Of a stretch of 6,112 nucleotides of DNA, positions 1 to 5,800 are shown piece after piece. The position numbers were made by a program, and so were the translations under genes. How positions within the stretch are numbered: the stretch's first letter is position 1; the number at the start of each line of letters is the position of its first letter. The stretch is from an uncultured Oscillospiraceae bacterium (GTDB lineage: Bacteria; Bacillota; Clostridia; Oscillospirales; Oscillospiraceae), in NCBI GenBank assembly GCA_900757415.1, contig CAAENU010000002.1, positions 1-6,112 of the forward strand. The letters are read 5' to 3'. Below the pieces are notes generated by a model, which was not told where the DNA came from, made no database searches, and was given only the letters and a program-made list of their open reading frames with translations.

Positions 1-1
1 G

Positions 2-667
2 CAGGTCTACGAGCAGGTGCTGCGGACTGTGGAGACGTTCGTTCCCGGCAACCGTCCGGTCTGGGACGCGCTGTTTCCGGACTGGCAGGACATTCTGCGC
101 GGTGCGGAGACAGCGCTGATCGTGGGCTATCCGCCGCCCAACGACGCGGTGGTGCTGAAAAGCCCCGCCGGGGTGGATACCGCCGTTCTGGACATGGGCC
201 TGTGGGTCCAGTATCTGGGCGCCGTACCGGTGGAGCGCGTGGCGCATAACCTGCTGACTCACGAGCTGTGCCATGTCTGCATCCACCGGCACCGGCCGGA
301 GCTGGATGCGGCGCAGGAAACAGGTGACTATCTGTCCCGGCTGGATGCCTTCACTTTCGACGAGGGCTTTGCCCACTTCGTCTCCTATAATGACCGCGAA
401 GCCAATCAGGTGGATTGGGATGCGCCTGAACTGCGGGCCGTCTGGACGCGGAGTGCCGCCGCGATGCGTTCTGCCAGACAGGAGACGCAGCCTGCACAGC
501 AGCAGGAGCAGCTGCACAGCGCCGTCTTTGGCAGCTATTACGATAAGTATGCCTGCATGTGCGGCCTGTATTATCTGGCTCGCTGCTGGCAGGAGGGCGG
601 CTCTGCCCGTCTGGCGGAGGAATTTGCCGCCGGTTGGCAGGGCTTTGCAGAAAAAACACTGTCCTGA
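2..667 (+). CDS. Putative gluzincin-type zinc metallopeptidase, 5'-partial
   Basis: The reading frame is open from the left edge (QVYEQVLRTVET...) to a TGA at 665-667. A GTG at 17 is in frame but has no convincing ribosome binding site, so the gene probably begins upstream of the window. Numbering from that GTG, LLTHELCHVCIH (79-90) holds an HExxH zinc motif with H82, E83 and H86. About 30 residues later FDEGFAHFV (114-122) supplies E116, placed like the third zinc ligand of gluzincin (peptidase MA clan) enzymes. The C-terminal part has a Gln-rich stretch (about 157-166), then FGSYYDKYACMCGLYYLARCW (171-191), resembling the helix after the active site in such proteins. No membrane segment is visible, but the N-terminus is missing, so a signal peptide cannot be judged. 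The substrate is unknown and I cannot name a family; Cys inside HELCH is unusual but leaves the ligands intact. It converges on the ABC-F gene, sharing its terminator. Peptidase-like fold is fairly secure from the paired motifs; activity is inferred. Confidence 0.75.
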   Translation, partial: QVYEQVLRTVETFVPGNRPVWDALFPDWQDILRGAETALIVGYPPPNDAVVLKSPAGVDTAVLDMGLWVQYLGAVPVERVAHNLLTHELCHVCIHRHRPELDAAQETGDYLSRLDAFTFDEGFAHFVSYNDREANQVDWDAPELRAVWTRSAAAMRSARQETQPAQQQEQLHSAVFGSYYDKYACMCGLYYLARCWQEGGSARLAEEFAAGWQGFAEKTLS

Positions 668-705
668 AAATCAAAACCTCCGGCTTGGCCGGAGGTTTTG
701 ATTTT
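667..705. terminator. Bidirectional rho-independent terminator between convergent genes
   Basis: A perfect 18-bp inverted repeat (arms 667-684 and 688-705, loop TTG) has a GC-rich core (CCTCCGGC / GCCGGAGG) and outer A-rich and T-rich flanks, AAAATCAAAA and TTTTGATTTT. It therefore ends in a U-rich tract when read from either side. The left arm begins on the last base of the metallopeptidase TGA (665-667). The right arm overlaps the ABC-F stop codon (TAA read on the minus strand at 706-704). One hairpin thus serves both converging genes with no spare intergenic DNA. Confidence 0.92.
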
Positions 706-2200
706 ACAGCTCCACGGTTTTCGTGGCGATGTTCTCACAGAACACCCGGTCGTGCTCCACGAACAGCAGAGTAGGCCGGAATGCTTGCAGCAGCTCCTCG
801 ATCTGGATGCGGGAGAGAACGTCGATGTAGTTCAGCGGCTCGTCCCAGACGTACAGATGGGCGGACTGGCACAGGCTGCGGGCCAGCAGCACCTTTTTCT
901 TCTGTCCGGCGGAGTAGTCGCCCATATCCTTCTCGAACTGCACCCGCTCGAAGCCCAGCTTCCGCAGGATCGTCAGGAACAGGCTCTCATCGAGACCGTA
1001 CCCGGCGGCGTAGTCCCGCAGCCGGCCCCGCAGACCGGAGGCGTCCTGCGGCACGTAGGAGATGACCAGACGGCTGGCTGTCTCCAAGGTGCCGGAATAG
1101 GGGATATCCTGCCCGCACAGCAGCTTGAGAACACTGGACTTGCCGCAGCCGTTTGCCCCGCACAGCGCCACGCGGTCGCCCTGCGTCACGGTGAAGGATA
1201 CGCCGCTGCACACGACCCCGCCGCCGTAGTCGATGGACACCTCCCGCAGCGCTGCCAGCCGCTGGGCGTGGTGGGTCAGCGGATGCAGCTTCAAAGCATC
1301 GCTGCGTTCGATGTCCTTCAGCAGCGCGGACTTCTCCTCGATGGCGTTTTGCTGCCGCCGTTCCAGATTTTTCCGGCGCTGCTGCATCCGCCGGGACTGC
1401 TCGGCAACGAAGTCGCGGCCGCCCATGGCATCGGCGAGTCCCTTGACCTTGGCGGAGTTTTTCCCGATCTTCGTCCCCTCCACCCGGTCGGCCCAGTCGC
1501 TGGACTGCCGCGCCGCCTCCTTCAGCCGCCCGATCTCCTTTTTGAGCCGCTCATTCTGCGACAGCTCAAAGGCGTCCTGCCGCCGCTTGTTCTCGTACCA
1601 CGAGGAAAAATTCCCCTTCTGCACCTCGATGCTGCTGCGGTTGATGGACAGGATGTGATCCACGCAGCCGTCCAGAAAGGCGCGGTCGTGGGACACCAGC
1701 AGGAAGCCCTTTTTGCCGCGGAGATAGCGGCTCACCAACGCCCGCCCCAGCTGATCCAGATGGTTGGTGGGCTCGTCGATGAGGAGAAAGCGGTTTTCCC
1801 GGGAAAAGAGCATGGCCAGCAGGAGCTTGGACTGCTCGCCGCCGGACAGCGTGGAAAAGGGACGGTACAGTGCGTCCTCCGACACCTCCAGCGGCGTCAG
1901 CTCCCGCAGGAACCGCCACGAAGCCACGTCGGGGCAGATGCGCTCCAGCAGCTCCATGGGACACAGCGATGGGTCCTCCACGGCGTAGGGAAAATAGTCG
2001 AAGCCCACGCTGGCGTGTATTGTGCCTTGATAGGGATACCTTCCCCCTAAGAGCCGCAGCAGCGTGGTTTTGCCTCGCCCGTTGCGGCCTGTCAGCCCCA
2101 GCCGCCAGTCGGTATCCAGCTGAAAGCTGACGTTTTCAAAGATGTTGTCGTAGCTGCCTTCATAGCAGAACGTAAGGTCGGATACTTTAATAATGGACAT
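704..2200 (-). CDS. Lsa-type ABC-F ribosomal protection ATPase (antibiotic resistance)
   Basis: This is a complete soluble ABC-F protein of 498 residues with two ATPase domains and no membrane segments. NBD1 has Walker A GRNGRGKT (38-45), signature LSGGEQSK (118-125), Walker B/catalytic Glu LLIDEPTNHLD (139-149) and H-loop SHDR (170-173). A charged, helical interdomain linker (about 200-300, rich in Arg, Lys and Glu) corresponds to the P-site tRNA interaction region. NBD2 has Walker A GANGCGKS (348-355), signature YSAGQKKK (429-436), Walker B YVWDEPLNYID (450-460) and H-loop EHDR (482-485). The WDEPLNYID and SAGQKKK variants, the opening SIIKVSDLTFCYEG and the lack of a C-terminal extension match the Lsa group, whose members protect ribosomes from lincosamides, streptogramin A and pleuromutilins by displacing the drug at the peptidyl transferase centre. 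The drug spectrum here is inferred. ATG 2200 is chosen because AGGAGG ends 7 nt upstream; ATG 2206 lies only 1 nt from it. Expression is probably attenuated by the leader (see 2219-2402). No frameshift is seen and all catalytic residues are present. Confidence 0.94.
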   Translation of the reverse strand: MSIIKVSDLTFCYEGSYDNIFENVSFQLDTDWRLGLTGRNGRGKTTLLRLLGGRYPYQGTIHASVGFDYFPYAVEDPSLCPMELLERICPDVASWRFLRELTPLEVSEDALYRPFSTLSGGEQSKLLLAMLFSRENRFLLIDEPTNHLDQLGRALVSRYLRGKKGFLLVSHDRAFLDGCVDHILSINRSSIEVQKGNFSSWYENKRRQDAFELSQNERLKKEIGRLKEAARQSSDWADRVEGTKIGKNSAKVKGLADAMGGRDFVAEQSRRMQQRRKNLERRQQNAIEEKSALLKDIERSDALKLHPLTHHAQRLAALREVSIDYGGGVVCSGVSFTVTQGDRVALCGANGCGKSSVLKLLCGQDIPYSGTLETASRLVISYVPQDASGLRGRLRDYAAGYGLDESLFLTILRKLGFERVQFEKDMGDYSAGQKKKVLLARSLCQSAHLYVWDEPLNYIDVLSRIQIEELLQAFRPTLLFVEHDRVFCENIATKTVEL

Positions 2201-2207
2201 GGTCATG

Positions 2208-2213
2208 CCTCCT
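2208..2213 (-). promoter_or_regulatory. Ribosome binding site of the ABC-F gene (decides the start)
   Basis: A perfect AGGAGG on the minus strand sits 7 nt before ATG 2200 but only 1 nt before the in-frame ATG 2206. This favours a protein beginning MSIIKV rather than MTMSIIKV. It lies directly after the U-tract of the leader terminator, so terminated transcripts would lack it. Confidence 0.85.
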
Positions 2214-2218
2214 ATACG

Positions 2219-2252
2219 AAAAAATGGCTGCGGGAAACAGCTCCCACAGCCA
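2219..2252 (-). terminator. Leader intrinsic terminator (attenuator) before the ABC-F gene
   Basis: On the minus strand, GGCTGTGGGA (2251-2242) pairs with TCCCGCAGCC (2235-2226): ten base pairs including one G-U, plus an outer T2252-A2225 pair. The loop is GCTGTT, and six Ts follow at 2224-2219. The hairpin lies wholly inside the transcribed leader and ends only 5 nt before the ABC-F ribosome binding site. Its position, upstream of the gene it precedes and downstream of a small ORF, marks it as a conditional terminator rather than the end of another gene. No upstream minus-strand gene exists in the window for it to serve. Confidence 0.85.
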
Positions 2253-2325
2253 AAAACGCACACCACACCCGCCGATAGGCAGGCTATGACCACGTACAGA
2301 GCTGAGAGATACGCCAATTTCCCGC
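2230..2325 (-). promoter_or_regulatory. Predicted antiterminator competing with the leader terminator
   Basis: Three nested, colinear helices can form in the minus-strand RNA. Outer: GCGGGAAA (2325-2318) with TTTCCCGC (2237-2230), 8 bp perfect. Middle: CAGCTC (2304-2299) with GAGCTG (2243-2238), 6 bp perfect. Inner: CATAGCC (2288-2282) with GGCTGTG (2251-2245), 7 bp with one G-U. Together they occupy both arms of the terminator, so the two folds are mutually exclusive. The 5' side has 13- and 10-nt bulges, which weakens the fold, and a small local hairpin (CCTGCC 2283-2278 with GGCGGG 2273-2268) overlaps the inner helix by two bases. The outer strand can alternatively pair with the upstream ORF (2394-2385), which gives a switching logic. 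The pairings are read by eye; no free energies were computed. Confidence 0.65.
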
Positions 2326-2381
2326 GAAAGGCACAACAAACAGGACGGTCAGCGCCGCCCGACACAATGTCGTACCGTAGT

Positions 2382-2402
2382 TCAGCAGGAAATCAGGTTC
2401 AT
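2382..2402 (-). CDS. Leader peptide ORF, MNLISC (upstream ORF of the ABC-F gene)
   Basis: This seven-codon ORF reads ATG AAC CTG ATT TCC TGC TGA on the minus strand. AGGAG (2415-2411) lies 8 nt upstream of its ATG, a good translation signal for so small an ORF. It lies about 22 nt downstream of the predicted transcription start and about 130 nt before the leader terminator. Its last three sense codons (with the preceding G, 2394-2385) can pair with 2325-2316, GCGGGAAATT, as 10 bp including two G-U pairs. That would sequester the outer antiterminator strand. Ribosome stalling here in the presence of drug would break this helix and favour read-through into the ABC-F gene. Short leader ORFs of this kind are established for several erm and ABC-F resistance genes; function here is inferred. 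Confidence 0.62.
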   Translation of the reverse strand: MNLISC

Positions 2403-2430
2403 CCTCTCAACTCCTCTCTTCTTTTTTCTT

Positions 2431-2459
2431 ATCCTACCACACGCGCCGCAAAAAAGCAA
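2431..2459 (-). promoter_or_regulatory. Candidate sigma-70-type promoter of the ABC-F leader
   Basis: On the minus strand, TTGCTT (2459-2454) is separated by exactly 17 bp from TAGGAT (2436-2431). The -35 box matches 3 of 6 consensus bases (the key TTG) and the -10 box 4 of 6 (TA..AT). Transcription would start near 2424, shortly before the leader ORF ribosome binding site, giving a leader of about 225 nt. The boxes are moderate, but no better pair fits between here and the leader ORF. Confidence 0.45.
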
Positions 2460-2529
2460 CCCCGTCCTCTCCCCGCGGCCCTATCAGCTTTCTGGCGGAC
2501 AGCGAAGAAGAACAGCACAATTTCCAAAA

Positions 2530-2561
2530 TGCGGAAGAAGGTGCAATTACCTTCTCCCGCA
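2530..2561. repeat. Imperfect inverted repeat in the intergenic region
   Basis: AGAAGGT (2536-2542) and ACCTTCT (2549-2555) form a perfect 7-bp stem with a 6-nt loop, GCAATT. After one A-C mismatch it continues as TGCGG (2530-2534) with CCGCA (2557-2561) for 5 more pairs. Read on the minus strand it is followed by ATTTTGG, only a weak U-tract, and no minus-strand gene feeds into it. It may be a weak terminator insulating the ABC-F promoter, an operator or a chance hairpin; its function is unknown. Confidence 0.45.
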
Positions 2562-2670
2562 ATGTTTACGGTTTGAAACGAATCTGATACGAGGCTTTCC
2601 ATGCGTCTGTTTTTCGGCTGCTGCGGCAGACGGACTTTTTGTGTTTGCAGCGGGAATTTCTGAAAACCAG

Positions 2671-2699
2671 TTGAAAAGTTGATAAAAATATGCCATACT
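2671..2699 (+). promoter_or_regulatory. Candidate promoter of the surface-protein gene
   Basis: TTGAAA (2671-2676; 5 of 6 consensus bases) is followed after 17 bp by CATACT (2694-2699; 4 of 6), inside the most AT-rich stretch of the intergenic region. An overlapping alternative is TTGATA (2679-2684) with AATTAT 17 bp downstream (2702-2707). Either would give a 5' leader of roughly 185-190 nt before the ATG at 2898. Confidence 0.4.
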
Positions 2700-2882
2700 A
2701 AAATTATGCACTTGCGGGGAAAGGAGTTTTGTACCATTTGTGCCGCAAAATAATAACAGGGGGAGGACTTGATAACGGCGATGGACAAGCGGATGTTCAT
2801 ATAAAAGTGAGACGATTGCCAAATTATGATTTTCGATTCATCGGACGCTTGCAATTACAACGGAACACAAAACAAGAAATAG

Positions 2883-2890
2883 AAAGGGGA
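2883..2890 (+). promoter_or_regulatory. Ribosome binding site of the surface-protein gene
   Basis: AAAGGGGA ends 7 nt before ATG 2898. A second ATG at 2891 directly abuts it, is in a different frame and lacks spacing, so 2898 is the start. This start also yields an immediate, well-formed signal peptide. Confidence 0.75.
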
Positions 2891-2897
2891 ATGTTTT

Positions 2898-5800
2898 ATG
2901 CGAAAATTGTTGTTAAGTGTCTTACTCTGCTCTGCGTTGGTGATGGGGTTACTGCCTGCTGCCGCTTTTGCGACGGAGTTGGGTAATACCCCTGAGTCGG
3001 TGGAAGAGGCTCCGACTTCCGCTTTGGAGGAACAAACCGTCAACGAGGAGCTGTTGTCCGAATATGGAGAACAGAAAAATGCGCCGGGGGAAGCGGATCC
3101 GGCAGCACAGAATGCTGCTGCGGAGATCTATGTCAGCAGCACCGGTAACGACGAACAGAATACCGGCACAAAAGATCTCCCTTTCGCCACGCTGGCTAAG
3201 GCGGTCGATGCCGCGGCTGACGGTGCAGCGATCTATATCATGAGCGATCTGACCATGGATCAGTGTGCTCGTTTTTATGATAAGAGTCTTACGATCACCA
3301 GTGGAGAGGGCGGCCCTTACACCATTACGCGCAGCGCTGATTTTTACCAGCAAAGTGACACAGCCCGCAGCTGGTATAATCCTGCCATGATCGAGGTGCA
3401 GTCTTTATCGGCGAGTTCTGTCGGCCTGACTCTTTCCAACGTCATTCTGGACGATGCAGGGATGCACGAGGGTACAGTATTCGCACAGGCTGTCAGCGAT
3501 GACGGCAACGCGGATAATACGGTTTATGTGCAGGACGCGATCATTGCCTCCAACGCCACTGTGCCCTGCACCGTGACACTGGGTAGTGGTGCTGTGCTGC
3601 GCAACTTTGGCGGCATGTCCGCTGTACGTGCCACCGACCGGGCAAAAATCGTCATGGAAAGCGGCAGTGTGATAGAGGATACCATGGATGGTTATACGAG
3701 AACAAAAGGCTCTGCGGCAGACTCAGTCGGTCCGGCAGGTGCGATCTGGCTTCAGGGCGGTACACTCGTGATGAAGGAAGGCTCGAAGATCCAGAACATT
3801 GACGGCCGCGGAGTTTATGCAGACGGCGGTAAGGTCGAGATCGGCGGCGCCATCAGCAGTATTGCTGCAAACAAGAGTGCAATGTGGCAGGCGAATGACG
3901 GCATCGCAATTCATCTGCGCAACAACGCAGAGGGAACGCTGACCTCCACCGCGCTGATCGAGAAGCTCTCCGGCGGCAGCGTGATCCGCTGTGCGGATGG
4001 CGCCAAATCCTTCAAAATGGAAAACGGCTCCAAAATCACGGATTGCCCCAAGCTGAACGGCAATGTCATCTTTGCAAAAAACAGCACCGTCGTGATCGAC
4101 GGTGAAATCAGCAATGTGCATGCCACAGGCAACCATATCCTGCAAACTGACGGCGGTACAGCGGTGACAATTGAAAAAAACGGAAGGATTCTCAATAATC
4201 GCGCGTACTATGGCGCGGTTTATATCAACGGAACGGATGAGCACTTAGATATTTACGGAAAAATCAACGGTAATATTTCTACGGATCGCGGCGGCGGTGT
4301 GGTGCTGTCCAATAATGGCGGAAACCACAACGCAGCCATGTATGAGGGTGCTGAGATCTGCAACAACAAAGCCGAGCAAACAGGCGGCGGAGCCATGATA
4401 TCCAAAGGCACCTTCACAATGAACGGCGGTACGATCTCCGGCAACATTTCCGGTACAAACAGTGCAAAAGGCGAAGCTGACCGGATCGGCGGCGGCGTAT
4501 TTGTCCGCAGAGGCGGCCAATTCATTATGAATGGCGGCGCGATCGAGAACAACGCCGCAACAGCCTTTGGCGGCGGTGTCTGCTTTGATGCCAGTGATTA
4601 TAGCGGCACGGTGCCGAAGATCGAACTGAATGCCGGTACCATCAAAAACAATCTCAGGCAGGTCATCGTCGGTGACGAATATCAGATCACAGGCGGCATA
4701 TCAAATGATTTGGCTGTCACCGGTAAAGACTATGGAAAGTGCGATCGTTACCTCTATATCTCCCGTGAGGCAGCTGTTGGAGATCAGGCAGTTTATTTCC
4801 AGACTGACAGTAAGACCGTCACCCCGGCTGACAGCAGCCTTGACATCAGGCTGGGGAACACCAGCGCTGCAAATGTAACCGCTCTGACCAATGCTTCGAA
4901 CAGCATGGGCTGGAATGCTCCGTTGGCCACCTTCTGGGTTCAGCGCGACGGCGCGGCTAAGCTGACGGTGGGCGGCCTGACACTGAACGATCTGCCGGTT
5001 TATGTGCTGTCCTTGCCGGTGGATGAAACCGGAAATGTTCTCAACGCTTCGCAGGCGCAGGTTTATGCGGCTCAGAAGACGGACACAGGAGATATAACGG
5101 ACACAGGAGATATAGATGTCACGCTTCCGGATGTGTCTGGAAACGGCTATGCCGCAGCCATCGTCCAACCCTCGCAGAACCACGGCACACTGACCATACA
5201 TGGGCCTAAAACCATCGAAAGAAATAAAACCGGTGAACACTATCCCGTGACATATACCGTAACGTATGATATGTCTGAAAGCATGGAGAGCATGATTGAA
5301 CAATCAGGTGGTAAGGCTGAATATGTCCTTGCGATTGATCAAGATGACCGCCTTGTAGGAAATCCCGGCCGTTTCAATGGAGAAAGCATCGAGGTAACAT
5401 ATCATCTGCCCCACTCCGAGTTCAGAGTAGGTGACGTTCTGCTTGCCTCTGCAATGCTGAGGATCACTGTTGGACAGCGCGACTATATCATTCCCTCTAA
5501 TGTGGCGAAAACACAGAAGATTGAGACAACCTATAGCCTGACAACACAGGTGAATGGTGGGAATGGAACGATTTCTGCAAGTAAAGCAGGGCTGGCGGCC
5601 GGATCGCATGAAACAATTGTTTTTACTCCCGATAGCGGCTATAAAATTGACACTGTTACGGTGAATGGTGTTAAAGCAGAGGTCCTCTCCAATATGCTGG
5701 AAGTTATCATGGACGCCGACAAGACCGTTATTGTAACATACAAGAGTATTCCGCATATCCATAACCATGGAAAAGATTGGAAGTCAGACGCAGATAACCA

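Larger units (their letters stand above)
2460..2897. other. Divergent intergenic region without a supported gene
   Basis: These 438 bases separate the divergent ABC-F leader and the surface-protein gene. I see no convincing coding sequence: the open frames have no credible start with a ribosome binding site and their translations look random (Arg, Gln and Ser rich, no family motif). The left third is GC-rich; from about 2640 it becomes clearly AT-rich, as expected of promoter and leader DNA. Contents recognised are a hairpin at 2530-2561, a weak stem at 2603-2631 (CGTCTG with CAGACG, 17-nt loop, GAC then five Ts), a candidate promoter at 2671-2699 and an untranslated leader of about 190 nt. 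A purine-rich GGGGGAGG at 2759-2766 resembles a ribosome binding site but has no well-spaced start codon. No known riboswitch was recognised in the leader. Confidence 0.6.

Noticed and set aside
698..2050. A long plus-strand open frame (450 codons) antisense to the ABC-F gene.
   Set aside because: It is the mirror of a GC-rich coding gene with all expected ABC-F motifs on the other strand. The antisense translation is Leu, Gln and Pro rich without domains and begins inside the terminator.
2201..2365. A 55-codon in-frame N-terminal extension of the ABC-F protein beginning at GTG 2365.
   Set aside because: The frame happens to be open through the leader, but GTG 2365 has no ribosome binding site, the extension reads across the attenuator hairpin and it has no counterpart in Lsa-type proteins. 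AGGAGG 7 nt before ATG 2200 clearly marks the start.
2603..2640. Stem CGTCTG/CAGACG followed by GAC and five Ts as a plus-strand terminator.
   Set aside because: Only 6 bp with a 17-nt loop and no plus-strand gene upstream to terminate; kept only as a weak note in the intergenic entry.
2429..2854. Minus-strand open frames in the intergenic region.
   Set aside because: No start with a ribosome binding site; composition looks random; the frame crosses both candidate promoters and two hairpins.
2729..2986. Plus-strand open frame running through the surface-gene leader into its signal peptide region.
   Set aside because: Only TTG starts, with poor spacing from the nearest purine-rich sequence, and it overlaps the well-supported start at 2898 in another frame. 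The translation has no recognisable feature.
4280..4590. Clustered GGCGGCGG motifs as a DNA repeat array.
   Set aside because: They encode the Gly-rich turns (GGGV, GGGA) of the beta-helix at protein level; the nucleotide units are irregular in spacing and sequence and are explained by coding.
3723..5768. Several minus-strand open frames antisense to the surface-protein gene.
   Set aside because: They are shadows of a continuous 1071-codon frame that has a signal peptide, beta-helix repeats and an anchor; none has start signals or family motifs.
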